Origin: Teretinema sp942493045
Lineage (GTDB): Bacteria; Spirochaetota; Spirochaetia; Treponematales; Treponemataceae
Direction: 5' to 3'
DNA length: 64,000 nt
Assembly (NCBI GenBank): GCA_942493045.1
Contig: OW818665.1
Coordinates: 2,294,001-2,358,000 of the forward strand
Within the stretch, counting starts at the first letter, position 1. Each line of letters starts with the position of its first letter. Positions 1-8,115 of this stretch are shown here, one piece after another. Below the pieces are notes generated by a model. That model was not told the DNA's origin, did not search any database, and worked only from the letters and a program-made list of their open reading frames with translations. The translations under genes and the position numbers were made by a program.

Positions 1-591
1 GAAGAGGAAATCACCCGCATTTCCCGCCAGGATGCCCTGTCCGGCCTGCATAACCGGCAAGCCCTGCAAACCCGGTTGCGCGAAGAATCACTGCGTATCA
101 AACGCTACAAAAACCGTACTGAGGTTAATTTTTCGGTAGCCTTTATCGATCTGGATAATTTCAAATATTACAATGATACTTTCGGACACAATATCGGCGA
201 CTTGATCATTGTCGAGTTTTCCAAACTCTTGATCGCCAATTTCCGGGAGATTGATTTTGTGGCCCGCTTCGGTGGCGACGAGTTTATAGTTATCATGCCG
301 GAAACCAGCAGCGCCCAGGCTGCCATTCCGCTGAACCGCATTTTTAACGCCCTGCAAAAAGCGCGCTACTTTACCCCGCTGATCGAAAAACAGCTGGGTG
401 AACCGGTGTGCATACCCGAGCAGAACCTCGTTTCCTGCTCAATAGGCTTATCCGGCTACGAGTATCACAGCGGCCAGGAAGATAATGCCGATCTGCTGCT
501 GCAGCAGGCCGATAAAGCCCTTTATGACGCCAAAAGCGCCGGAAAACACTGCCTGCGGATATGGCATGATACGGCAACCTACCCGGCTTAA
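1..591 (+). CDS. GGDEF diguanylate cyclase, C-terminal part (5' end outside window)
   Basis: The reading frame is open from base 1, so the gene begins upstream and only its catalytic domain is seen. The domain starts with the typical entry motif DALSGLHNRQAL, has an intact GGDEF signature (RFGGDEFIVIMPE) and ends with a usual ALYDAKSAGK-like tail. An RxxD inhibitory site (REID) lies exactly five residues before GGDEF, so product feedback by c-di-GMP is expected. The domain makes c-di-GMP from two GTP (family knowledge). The sensor part is not visible. It is followed by a gap and the separately promoted slyX. Confidence 0.93.
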   Translation, partial: EEEITRISRQDALSGLHNRQALQTRLREESLRIKRYKNRTEVNFSVAFIDLDNFKYYNDTFGHNIGDLIIVEFSKLLIANFREIDFVARFGGDEFIVIMPETSSAQAAIPLNRIFNALQKARYFTPLIEKQLGEPVCIPEQNLVSCSIGLSGYEYHSGQEDNADLLLQQADKALYDAKSAGKHCLRIWHDTATYPA

Positions 592-631
592 GTAGACTTT
601 CGCCCGCTGACATCCTTAAAAACAGTTACCA

Positions 632-661
632 TTGTCTCTCAGGCCTGTTTATAGGTATACT
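632..661 (+). promoter_or_regulatory. slyX promoter, leaderless geometry
   Basis: TTGTCT (632-637), 18-nt spacer and TATACT (656-661). The -10 ends 7 nt before the slyX ATG at 669, so transcription should start at or next to the start codon. No usable Shine-Dalgarno is present. Confidence 0.5.
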
Positions 662-668
662 TAAGAGT

Positions 669-875
669 ATGAATGACTGCGAAGCACGGTGCGAGCGCCT
701 GGAAACAAAACTGGCGTATCTTGAGGATTTTATGACTAAACTGCAGGAAATCGCGGTGGAGCATACCTCCAGCATCGATCGCCTGAAAGCCGAAAACCGG
801 GCATTACAGGCCAAACTGGGCGAAATCGAAGACGCTGTGCAGGATACCGCCAGCTCCCGGCCGCCGCATTATTAA
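669..875 (+). CDS. slyX: SlyX family small coiled-coil protein
   Basis: A 68-residue protein with a continuous heptad-rich helix (residues about 5-58) and a short Pro/His-containing tail ending RPPHY, the size and tail type of SlyX proteins. The molecular role of SlyX is not established. The start ATG at 669 has a -10-like TATACT 7 nt upstream and no ribosome binding site, suggesting a leaderless message. A similar short coiled-coil protein of other origin cannot be excluded. Confidence 0.75.
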   Translation: MNDCEARCERLETKLAYLEDFMTKLQEIAVEHTSSIDRLKAENRALQAKLGEIEDAVQDTASSRPPHY

Positions 876-882
876 TGTTGTC

Positions 883-911
883 TTGACACAGCACTATACA
901 TTGGAGATAAT
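883..911 (+). promoter_or_regulatory. Promoter of CheY-like gene
   Basis: Consensus TTGACA (883-888), 17-nt spacer, GATAAT (906-911). The -10 ends 6 nt before the ATG at 918. A GGAG at 903-906 lies inside the promoter and would not be on the transcript if this -10 is used, so the message is predicted to be leaderless. Confidence 0.6.
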
Positions 912-917
912 TTACAT

Positions 918-1295
918 ATGAAGCATGTTCTGATAGTCGAAGACGATTCATCGGTCGCCGAAATGATGCAGCTCACCTTGGAGCATGCCGGTTATACCGT
1001 TGTAACCATACCTTCGGCTGAAGGCGCGATTGAAGCAATCGAAACGCACAATCCGGTTTTAGCCATCGTCGACGTTGTTCTTCCCGGACAGGGCGGAATG
1101 GATCTGGTTCTGGATATACATGCCAAATTCAAGGATCTCCCGCTGATTCTGACTTCCGGTAAAATTGACATGAGTAAAGAAACTTTCAAGGTATTAGCCA
1201 AGCAGTTCGGCGTTGTTTCCATTCTCGCCAAGCCCTTTACGGTGGAAGAACTGATGGAAACCGCGGCAGCGGCCCTCGCTCCCTCAAAAAAATAA
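918..1295 (+). CDS. CheY-like stand-alone response regulator
   Basis: A 125-residue single receiver domain without output domain. The acidic pocket is E8/D9/D10, the phospho-acceptor is D52 (AIVDVVLPG), the switch Thr/Ser is T79/S80 and the conserved Lys is K105 (LAKPF). It presumably relays phosphate from a histidine kinase to a partner by protein contact. No kinase or chemotaxis gene adjoins it, so the pathway is unknown. It has its own strong promoter and ends 6 nt from the convergent mscS gene. Confidence 0.92.
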   Translation: MKHVLIVEDDSSVAEMMQLTLEHAGYTVVTIPSAEGAIEAIETHNPVLAIVDVVLPGQGGMDLVLDIHAKFKDLPLILTSGKIDMSKETFKVLAKQFGVVSILAKPFTVEELMETAAAALAPSKK

Positions 1296-1301
1296 CAACC
1301 G

Positions 1302-2129
1302 TCAGCACACCGGGGCGTTAACCGCATGCACAGCCAGCTGCGGGAAAGGAATAACAATACCTTCCCTGGCAAAACGCTCCGCGACATCGATCATCATTGA
1401 ATTCTTTAACTCCAAAAATTGTTCAACCGGGGCCCAGGCGCCGAAGAGCACGGTAATGCTGGAATCCTCAAAAGAATCAAAAATTACCACCGGCGCCGGT
1501 TCAGCGAGGGCAAACTCATTTTTCGCGGCGATATCCTGTAGAATTTCGCGAAGCTGCCGCAGATCGGTACCATAGGCCACTCCGACCTTGAGCGTAAAAC
1601 GGCGTACCGGGAAGTGTGTTTTATTTATCAAATTAGTCTTAATGATGGTCTCATTGGGGATTCGCACAAACTGGTTTTCCGGTGTTTTAAGGCGGATTGA
1701 CAGCAAGTCGATCGATTCCACAGTCCCGACTATTGAGTTTACCTCCAGCAGATCGCCGATCTGGAAGGCCCGCTCACTCATCACAAACAAACCGGAAATA
1801 ACGTTGGAAACCGAGGTCTGGGCCGCGAAGCCGATCGCGATACCGGCGATTCCGGCGGCGCCCATCAGAGCCGAAAGATTAATCCCCAGCCGGTTGAAGA
1901 TGGTCATCAGCACCACCACGAAACCCAGGTAATGAATAGCCTTTTGCACGATATGCATTACCTGGGGCTTCAGCGCCTTGGCGCCCAGCCGTTTAACCAT
2001 CGAGCCTAAAATCCGAAAAAAAACATGGATAAAAATTACCAAGCCCAACAGCGAACCGATTCGCATAAAAATTTCAACAGTAAAAACCGCGGAAAAGAAA
2101 TCCGCAAAGCGTGAGAGTAGATTATTCAT
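1302..2129 (-). CDS. mscS: Small-conductance mechanosensitive channel (MscS family)
   Basis: A 275-residue MscS protein of near-typical length. There are N-terminal membrane segments at about 20-45 and 62-82. The pore-lining helix with Gly/Ala packing (GAAGIAGIAIGFAAQ) lies at about 90-115, followed by the beta domain, and the usual C-terminal IPFPQ motif is present. The channel opens under membrane tension and releases solutes during hypo-osmotic shock (family knowledge). An AGGAG precedes the ATG. The gene lies 21 nt downstream of the acyl-CoA synthetase gene, so the two are probably co-transcribed. Confidence 0.93.
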   Translation of the reverse strand: MNNLLSRFADFFSAVFTVEIFMRIGSLLGLVIFIHVFFRILGSMVKRLGAKALKPQVMHIVQKAIHYLGFVVVLMTIFNRLGINLSALMGAAGIAGIAIGFAAQTSVSNVISGLFVMSERAFQIGDLLEVNSIVGTVESIDLLSIRLKTPENQFVRIPNETIIKTNLINKTHFPVRRFTLKVGVAYGTDLRQLREILQDIAAKNEFALAEPAPVVIFDSFEDSSITVLFGAWAPVEQFLELKNSMMIDVAERFAREGIVIPFPQLAVHAVNAPVC

Positions 2130-2150
2130 AGCCGCTCCTGGAAATACCCG

Positions 2151-4058
2151 TTAATGAAACAGCCGCTCAATTTCTTTTTTGTATAAACCGTCCAGCTTGT
2201 AACGCATTATCTCCTGCTTGGCGGACAGTTCAATTCCCGGCTGAAAGGCGTTTTCCAGCAATTCGATGCGGTTAATGCGCTCAAAAATCTTGAAGCCGTT
2301 CTTCTGACTGACCCGCTCAGAAATCTCGGTGAACAGGAATTTGCGGATCTCGTCCAGGGCTAGCAACTCAGCATAGGAATTAAACGGGATTTCATTTTCT
2401 TTGGCATAGGCGGTCAATTCATCCTGATTGGGTATGATCAAGGCGCCCAGATAACGTTGATCCTGACCCATTACCACGGACTGAGCTATGTAACGGGATT
2501 CATTGATCTTCATTTCGATGGGGGCCGGTTCGACGTTTTCTCCGCCTCGCAAAACGATAGTATCTTTTTTACGTCCGCGCAGAATGATTTCGCCGGTGAT
2601 GGTCTTATACCCGAGATCGCCGGTATCCAACCAGCCGTCAGCGGAGAGCACTTTCGCGGTAAGTTCCGGCTTAAGGTAATACCCTTTCATGACATTTCTG
2701 CCACGGATCATAACAGTACCCTTTACGCCCGGAGCATTCTCTTTGCCGGTATCATCGACGATTTTGACTTCGTTACAGGAAATCGGCGTGCCGATTGTGC
2801 CGAAAACCGGACGGCCATAGGGGCGCACCGCCACTACCGGGGCCGTCTCGGTTAAACCATAGCCTTCCAAAACCGGAACTCCCACCGCCCAGAAAAATTC
2901 ATCGATATTGGGAGGCAGGGCTCCGCCGCCGGAAACACCGCAGCGGAAAGCGTTACCCAGCTTGGCTTTGATTTTACTGAACACCAGCACCCCGCCCAGC
3001 AGTTTCAGCGGCAGCAACAGCAACCAGGGTATTGTACAGAACAGAATGTCGGTGACGCGGCGCAAAGCGCTAAACCGGGGACTGCGACCGGTGACACGGC
3101 GTTCCAAACGACAACTCAGACGCGAAACAGCCAGGAAGAAGTTGAATAGAATAAACTTAACTCCTCCGGTTTTGCGCATCGCGCGGAAAATTCCGTCGTA
3201 GACCGACTCCCAGATACGCGGAACGGAGGGCAGTAACTGGGGGTTCATCTTGGCCAGATCGGCGAGCAGAACGTTGCCGATGGGCTTGGAATACACAATA
3301 CCGGACGCTCCGTTAAGTATCATGTATTCGCAGAGACGTTCAAAGGAGTGCCAAACCGGTAAAACACACAGCGCCCGGTCTCCGGGATTGAGCGGAATAC
3401 GCGAGGGCAGTTCTTCCAGCTGACAGATAAAGTTGGCATGACTGAGCATCACGCCCTTGGGCTCCCCGGTGGTACCTGAAGTAAAAATAATGGTGGCGAG
3501 TTCATCTTCCTGACCTTTTTCCAGTTCAGTTTCGATACGGCCGGGAAATTCAGCGCGAAACTGCTGGCCCTTGGCAAGAAGCTCACCATAGCTTAATAAA
3601 GTAATTGAAGAATCGCGGCAGGTCAGGGCGCTGGCGGCGGAAACCGGGTCAAAACTCACCACGGTACGCACCGACGGTAAGCCAGCGCGGTTTTCCAGAA
3701 TTTTCAGGAGTTGAGTTTCGTTTTCAACAACTACCGTAGCGCATTGCGGAAACGACAGAATATAAACCAGTTCTTTTCCGGCGGCATCGCAGCCCCGGGG
3801 CACGTCGGCGGCGCCGATAGCCATTATGGCCATGCTGGAATGAGCCCACTCCTTGCGGTTGTCGGCGATCAGGCCGATATGATCACCTCTACCGTTACCG
3901 ACAGACAGTAAACCGGCGGCCATATCCAGCACCGCCGCGAAATATTCTTTAAAAAGAACCGGAGTGAATTCACCGGCGCTGTCGCGCGCGTATTGAGCGG
4001 GAACATCCGGGTATTGGGTGGCAATTCGCCGTAGCAGCTTGGGTAATGTTTGATCCAT
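2151..4058 (-). CDS. Long-chain acyl-CoA synthetase (AMP-forming)
   Basis: About 635 residues, the size of FadD/ACSL enzymes. The ATP-binding motif IIFTSGTTGEPKGVMLSH lies near residue 192. It is followed by GYGLTETAPVVAVRP, GWLDTGDLGY and the hinge GRKKDTIVLRGGENVEPAPIE. The enzyme activates a fatty acid as acyl-AMP and then acyl-CoA. A hydrophobic stretch near the middle (WLLLLPLKLLGGVLVF) suggests membrane association. ATG 4058 is preferred over an in-frame GTG at 4064. A GATATT lies at 4067-4072, 8 nt before this ATG, and no ribosome binding site is seen. Chain-length preference cannot be told from sequence. Confidence 0.88.
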   Translation of the reverse strand: MDQTLPKLLRRIATQYPDVPAQYARDSAGEFTPVLFKEYFAAVLDMAAGLLSVGNGRGDHIGLIADNRKEWAHSSMAIMAIGAADVPRGCDAAGKELVYILSFPQCATVVVENETQLLKILENRAGLPSVRTVVSFDPVSAASALTCRDSSITLLSYGELLAKGQQFRAEFPGRIETELEKGQEDELATIIFTSGTTGEPKGVMLSHANFICQLEELPSRIPLNPGDRALCVLPVWHSFERLCEYMILNGASGIVYSKPIGNVLLADLAKMNPQLLPSVPRIWESVYDGIFRAMRKTGGVKFILFNFFLAVSRLSCRLERRVTGRSPRFSALRRVTDILFCTIPWLLLLPLKLLGGVLVFSKIKAKLGNAFRCGVSGGGALPPNIDEFFWAVGVPVLEGYGLTETAPVVAVRPYGRPVFGTIGTPISCNEVKIVDDTGKENAPGVKGTVMIRGRNVMKGYYLKPELTAKVLSADGWLDTGDLGYKTITGEIILRGRKKDTIVLRGGENVEPAPIEMKINESRYIAQSVVMGQDQRYLGALIIPNQDELTAYAKENEIPFNSYAELLALDEIRKFLFTEISERVSQKNGFKIFERINRIELLENAFQPGIELSAKQEIMRYKLDGLYKKEIERLFH

Positions 4059-4067
4059 AATCACAAA

Positions 4068-4079
4068 ATATCATGATAT
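4068..4079. repeat. 12-bp perfect palindrome between acyl-CoA synthetase and pdxA
   Basis: ATATCATGATAT overlaps the predicted -10 of the acyl-CoA synthetase gene and lies in the only intergenic space shared with the divergent pdxA. It could be an operator, but an AT-rich 12-mer palindrome can arise by chance. Confidence 0.3.
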
Positions 4080-4123
4080 GTCACTTTGCGCAACAAAAAC
4101 TTGGGAATGAACAGTACACAGCA

Positions 4124-4152
4124 GGGACAGACTCCCTAAATTTAAGTATATT
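4124..4152 (+). promoter_or_regulatory. pdxA promoter, leaderless geometry
   Basis: GGGACA (4124-4129), 17-nt spacer and TATATT (4147-4152), which ends 6 nt before the ATG at 4159. No Shine-Dalgarno lies between the -10 and the start codon. Confidence 0.5.
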
Positions 4153-4158
4153 TTACGT

Positions 4159-5058
4159 ATGAACAAAGAACGGGCCAAACCTAGAATAGCGATTACCACC
4201 GGAGATCCGGCCGGCATCGGACCGGAGATTGTCTCAAAAGCGCTCGCAGAGCCGCTGATCAGCGAGCTGTGCGAACCGATCATCTTTGGAGAAACTCAAA
4301 GCCCCGCGGGTTTAGTGATGGGGCAGATCAGCGCCGCCGGCGGACAGGCCGCCTATTCAGCGATCGAGCGCGCCGTACAGGCCGTACTGGCCGGAGAAGC
4401 GGACGCCATCGCCACCGCCCCGATCAACAAGGAAAGCCTGAAGGCCGCCGGAGTACCATTTATCGGACACACCGAGATACTGGCCGGCCTGTGCGGTGTG
4501 ACTTCCCCCCTTACTATGTTTGAAACCCTCGGCTTACGGGTATTTTTTCTGTCCCGGCATGTGTCTCTCCGAAAAGCCTGTGATCTGGTTACCGAAGAAA
4601 ACGTATACCAGTGTATAGTGCAGGCAAACTCCGCCTTACGGCAAACCCTGGGGGTTGCCCGGCCGATCCTGGCCGTCGCCGGCTTGAATCCGCATTGCGG
4701 GGAACACGGCCTGTTCGGAACTGAAGAGGAAAACATCATACCGGCCGTTGAACGCGCCCGGCGGGACGGTATTGAAGTGTACGGTCCGATCGGCGCCGAT
4801 TCGGTATTCCACCAAGCCAAGGAAGGCCGCTACAGCGCGGTGATTTCGCTGTACCATGATCAGGGTCATATCGCCTGTAAAACCCTGGATTTTGAACGGA
4901 CTATCTCCCTGACCCTCGGACTGCCCTTTCTGCGCACCAGCGTCGACCACGGCACCGCGTTTGACATTGCCGGCAAGGGCATCGCCAGCGCCGTGAGCAT
5001 GGTGGAGGCTATCCGGGTGGCCGCCCGTTACGCGCTGCGGGATTCCTCGCTGAAATGA
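4159..5058 (+). CDS. pdxA: PdxA-family 4-phosphate dehydrogenase
   Basis: A 299-residue member of the PdxA family, shorter than the usual ~330 because a segment near residues 45-55 is condensed. The metal and substrate motifs are all present: GDPAGIGPE, IGHTE, LSRHVSLRKA, LNPHCGE, SLYHDQGH and VDHGTAFDIAGKG. PdxA proper oxidises 4-phosphohydroxy-threonine for vitamin B6 synthesis. The paralogous PdxA2 group acts on four-carbon acid-sugar phosphates. Because this window also encodes PdxS/PdxT, the alternative B6 route, the PdxA2-like role deserves weight. It overlaps the next gene by 4 nt (ATGA). Confidence 0.82.
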   Translation: MNKERAKPRIAITTGDPAGIGPEIVSKALAEPLISELCEPIIFGETQSPAGLVMGQISAAGGQAAYSAIERAVQAVLAGEADAIATAPINKESLKAAGVPFIGHTEILAGLCGVTSPLTMFETLGLRVFFLSRHVSLRKACDLVTEENVYQCIVQANSALRQTLGVARPILAVAGLNPHCGEHGLFGTEEENIIPAVERARRDGIEVYGPIGADSVFHQAKEGRYSAVISLYHDQGHIACKTLDFERTISLTLGLPFLRTSVDHGTAFDIAGKGIASAVSMVEAIRVAARYALRDSSLK

Positions 5059-5705
5059 AATACCGGCATCTGCTGCTCGACCTCGACAACACCCTCTACC
5101 CGGCCTCCGGGGGAATGGACGAAGGCATTACTCGCCGCATGCTGGCTTTCGTGGCTAAGTATCTGGGCTTGAGTTATGAAGCTGGGGTAGCGCTGCGCGC
5201 CGAACACCTCGGCGCCTACGGAACTACTCTGGAATGGCTCAAGGCCGAGCACGGCCTCACCGACGAGAAAGCCTATTTCGAGGCAGTCCATCCTCCGGAG
5301 GAAATAGCAGAACTGGCCCCCGACCCGGCCCTGCGCGGCTATCTGCTCTCGCTAAACTTGCCGATGACGCTTTTAACCAACGCCCCGCGCGCTCATGCCG
5401 AAAGGCTGCTCCAACATTTAAATATCGCCGATATATTTTTGGGGTCCTTTGACCTGGAATACCACGGCGGACGCGGCAAACCGCACCCGAACTGCTTTAT
5501 AGACACCCTTACTGCCGTAGGCTTTTCGGCCGCGGAAACCCTTTTCGTGGACGATCATATCAAATACGTACGGGGATACCGGCAAATCGGCGGCGACGCG
5601 GTTTTAGTAGATGAAAGCGGTAAACGCTCTGAGCTGGCCCAAAGCGATGGCTTTCCGGTAATCCGCAGCATTTATGAACTGGCGGACTTCCTGGGTAATT
5701 CTTGA
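5055..5705 (+). CDS. HAD-superfamily phosphatase, pyrimidine 5'-nucleotidase-like
   Basis: 216 residues with HAD motif I LLLDLDNTLYP (nucleophile Asp and +2 Asp), motif II LLTNAPRAHAERLL, a Lys in GKPHPNCF and motif IV FVDDHIKYVRG. Motif layout and the cap between motifs I and II resemble the pyrimidine 5'-nucleotidase (YjjG/Sdt1) branch. The natural phosphomonoester substrate is unknown. The start codon overlaps the pdxA stop as ATGA, so the two are translationally coupled. It may therefore act on a phosphorylated compound linked to the PdxA product, but this is inference. Confidence 0.85.
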   Translation: MKYRHLLLDLDNTLYPASGGMDEGITRRMLAFVAKYLGLSYEAGVALRAEHLGAYGTTLEWLKAEHGLTDEKAYFEAVHPPEEIAELAPDPALRGYLLSLNLPMTLLTNAPRAHAERLLQHLNIADIFLGSFDLEYHGGRGKPHPNCFIDTLTAVGFSAAETLFVDDHIKYVRGYRQIGGDAVLVDESGKRSELAQSDGFPVIRSIYELADFLGNS

Positions 5706-5730
5706 CAGTACCGGCCGATAGCGCTAATAC
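5702..5730 (+). promoter_or_regulatory. Promoter of acyltransferase gene
   Basis: Consensus TTGACA (5702-5707) overlaps the stop codon of the preceding gene. A 17-nt spacer and TAATAC (5725-5730) follow. A normal leader with GAGGAG precedes the ATG at 5752. Confidence 0.7.
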
Positions 5731-5751
5731 TATCGCGAGGAGCTACATACC

Positions 5752-6648
5752 ATGAGTCACGAAAATTCCCTGAGTGTAAAATACCGTCACCTTTTTCCGG
5801 AACTGAAGCGACTTTCACGCGCCGAGTCCGTTATCACCGACGCCAACGTCTACCAGCCGGCCAACATGGAAATCCGCAAAATCATGAACAATATGTTCAG
5901 CGACAATCTGCTGCCCGGCTCCGAAATCCGCGGCATGGACGCTGTCGGCCGTTTTCTGGAACAGATCAAAGCCGGCAAACGCGGTCTGATATTGATGGAG
6001 CATTACAGCAATTTCGACCTGCCGGGACTGATCAATCTGCTGGACAAAGCCGGTCCGGTCGGACAGGAAATGGCCGGTCGCGTTGTAGCGATCGCGGGCA
6101 TGAAGCTGAACGAGGAAAACCCCTATGTGGCCGCCTTTGCCGAAGCCTACTCGCGCATCATTATTTACCCCAGCCGCTCACTCGCGGCCATCACAGACCC
6201 GGAGCTGCTTAAAAAAGAAGAACAGCGCAGCCGGGTGATCAATCTGGCCTCGATGCGGGCCCTGGAAAAAGTACGCAAGGAAGGAAATGCCGTGCTGGTT
6301 TTTCCCTCGGGTACCCGCTACCGGCCCGGAAAGCCGGAAACAAAACGCGGCGTGCGCGAGATAGACTCCTACATCCGGCTTTCCGACAGCCTGTTGTTAG
6401 TGTCCATCAATGGCAACTGTCTGCGCTTCTCCGACGATCCGGCGGACATGCTCGGTGACGTTACCCACAAAGACAGGATCATTATGACCGCCAGCGGACC
6501 CTACAGCTGTGACAGCTTCCGCGCCGAAGCCCTGGCCTGGGCTGAAAAGGGCGGCACTTCCGTAGAAGATAAAAAGCAGATGGTGGTAGACTATGTGATG
6601 TACCGCCTGAATAATATGCATGAAGAAAACGAGAGCGGACGGCTCTGA
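5752..6648 (+). CDS. PlsC-like glycerolipid acyltransferase
   Basis: 298 residues with the acyltransferase signature HYSNFD (HX4D catalytic pair) near residue 84 and a second block VFPSGTRYRPGKPETKRG, matching the FPEGTR substrate-binding block with Glu replaced by Ser. The family transfers acyl chains to glycerol-phosphate or lysophosphatidate at the inner membrane. No clear transmembrane helix is visible, so membrane contact is probably peripheral. The gene has its own consensus promoter and GAGGAG. Which acylation step it performs is not resolvable here. Confidence 0.75.
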   Translation: MSHENSLSVKYRHLFPELKRLSRAESVITDANVYQPANMEIRKIMNNMFSDNLLPGSEIRGMDAVGRFLEQIKAGKRGLILMEHYSNFDLPGLINLLDKAGPVGQEMAGRVVAIAGMKLNEENPYVAAFAEAYSRIIIYPSRSLAAITDPELLKKEEQRSRVINLASMRALEKVRKEGNAVLVFPSGTRYRPGKPETKRGVREIDSYIRLSDSLLLVSINGNCLRFSDDPADMLGDVTHKDRIIMTASGPYSCDSFRAEALAWAEKGGTSVEDKKQMVVDYVMYRLNNMHEENESGRL

Positions 6649-6704
6649 GCGGCCGTCCAAACCTCACGTTTACTTCGTGTATCAAAATCGGCCGTACCTC
6701 TCGG

Positions 6705-7304
6705 TCAATTTAAGCTAAAGCGTACCGGATAGCGGAAGCGCACCGCTACCGGCACGCCATTAGCCAGAGCCGGCCGGCAGACGATGCCGTCCAGCGCGGC
6801 CACTGCCGCCTCCGCGAAACCGTAGCCCGGATCCTTGAGTACTTCAATGCGCCGGACTTTACCATTCTGGTCGATATACAGTTCCAGATAGACCACCGCC
6901 ACAATGCCCTGTCGGAGCGCGATCGGCGGATACACAATCCGGGACAGCACTTCCCGAGTCGGAATTTCCGGAATTACGGACACCCGGTGCTGCAGCACAT
7001 AATCCGGCTCGGCCTCGGAACGCATAAAGCTTTCATCCGGCACTTCCACAACCAGGTCCTCGCTCTCAATCACCTCTTCGGCAGCCGCGCTTTGATTATA
7101 AACGGTGGTAACGCGCACCTCCGGGGGCGGGGGCACAAACTCTTCGACATCCACCAGTTTCAGAATGGTATAGGCCGGGTCGTCCTTAAAGGCCGAACCT
7201 TCCGGCGAGGCGATGCGGAGAAAAAGCAAAACCAGCAGGTGCAGCAGGGCTACCACGGCCACAATCAGCGGACGACGGTGTTTTACAAGCCAGCGCGTAT
7301 CCAT
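6705..7304 (-). CDS. tonB: TonB energy transducer
   Basis: 199 residues. There is one N-terminal membrane anchor (about 13-31), a short Pro-containing periplasmic linker (VPPPPEV), and a C-terminal TonB domain (about 110-199) with YPPIALRQGIVAVVYLELYIDQNGKV and a final RFRYPVRFSLN strand. It carries proton-motive energy from ExbB/ExbD to the outer-membrane receptor. It is the last gene of the receptor operon, its ATG overlapping the ExbD stop (TGATG). The linker is short for a protein that must span the periplasm. Confidence 0.92.
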   Translation of the reverse strand: MDTRWLVKHRRPLIVAVVALLHLLVLLFLRIASPEGSAFKDDPAYTILKLVDVEEFVPPPPEVRVTTVYNQSAAAEEVIESEDLVVEVPDESFMRSEAEPDYVLQHRVSVIPEIPTREVLSRIVYPPIALRQGIVAVVYLELYIDQNGKVRRIEVLKDPGYGFAEAAVAALDGIVCRPALANGVPVAVRFRYPVRFSLN

Positions 7305-7708
7305 CAGGGAGCCTCCTTGACGACAAAGCTGACCACCCGGTGCTGCAGGGTCTGTAGGATGCGCACCACCGCGTTGACATGGCGGTAAGGCGTATGGCGG
7401 TCGGCTATAACGTGCACCCGGGTGCCGGGTTTTTCGGAAAGCCGTTTGACAATGTACATTTCCAATTCCGCTTCCGTGAGCGTAAATCCGTCAGCGCTAA
7501 CCTGCCCGCCGCTTTCAATCCAGATTTCCAGGTTTTCGCTTTCCTGAGTGTTTTCCAGTTTTCGGGCTTCAGAATATTCTATCGGCACTTCATGGCGCTG
7601 ATTGATCAACGCCACCAGCATGATGAAAATTAGCAGCAGAAAACCGATATCGGACATGGAAGACAACGGCACAATGGGGGCGCGCTTGCGCCTCTTTAAA
7701 TCTATCAT
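7304..7708 (-). CDS. exbD: ExbD/TolR biopolymer transport protein (second copy)
   Basis: 134 residues with a cytoplasmic N-terminus, a single membrane helix carrying the conserved Asp (SSMSDIGFLLLIFIML) and a periplasmic domain with TPYRHVNAVVRILQ. Forms the proton-conducting stator with ExbB. The start overlaps the first exbD stop by 4 nt. Two tandem, divergent ExbD copies are common in such Ton operons and may form a hetero-complex. Confidence 0.92.
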   Translation of the reverse strand: MIDLKRRKRAPIVPLSSMSDIGFLLLIFIMLVALINQRHEVPIEYSEARKLENTQESENLEIWIESGGQVSADGFTLTEAELEMYIVKRLSEKPGTRVHVIADRHTPYRHVNAVVRILQTLQHRVVSFVVKEAP

Positions 7709-8115
7709 GGTGCCCCCCCCGCCATCCTGAAGGAAAAATTCTCCACGCGTAAAGAACGAATCTCGCCGATCACGTCAATAACCTGCTGATACGGCGTCTC
7801 CGGATCGATAGTCAGCAGAAAGGTCATCGACGGACTCTCCGCGATTTTCGTTTCGATCCTTGAAGACAACTCTTCCAGACTGATGACCTCGCCGGCCGCG
7901 CTCAAAATACCGGCGCTATCGATCGACACCCGCATCAATTCCTGGCTCTGTACAATCCGCGGACGATCGCGACTGGGCAGGTTAAGCAGAAAACCCTTGT
8001 TGACATTGAAACCGGCGATGACAATAAAAAAAATGATCAGTATGAACGAAAGATCGTTCAGGGCCCCGGAGTCGGAGGGATCACGCGGTTTGCGTTTCAG
8101 GAACCGCCGGATCAT
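7705..8115 (-). CDS. exbD: ExbD/TolR biopolymer transport protein (first copy)
   Basis: 136 residues. The equivalent of the conserved acidic membrane residue sits in GALNDLSFILIIFFIVIAG; the Asp occurs as ND-L rather than SD-x. The periplasmic part has ETPYQQVIDVIGEIRSLRV. It overlaps exbB and the second exbD by 4 nt at each end, so synthesis of the stator subunits is coupled. It belongs to the Ton motor encoded here. Confidence 0.92.
   Translation of the reverse strand: MIRRFLKRKPRDPSDSGALNDLSFILIIFFIVIAGFNVNKGFLLNLPSRDRPRIVQSQELMRVSIDSAGILSAAGEVISLEELSSRIETKIAESPSMTFLLTIDPETPYQQVIDVIGEIRSLRVENFSFRMAGGAP

Noticed and set aside
6635..6656. GGACGGC/GCCGTCC hairpin at the end of the acyltransferase gene
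   Set aside because: The stem is GC-rich but has no T-tract on either strand, so a terminator call is not supported.
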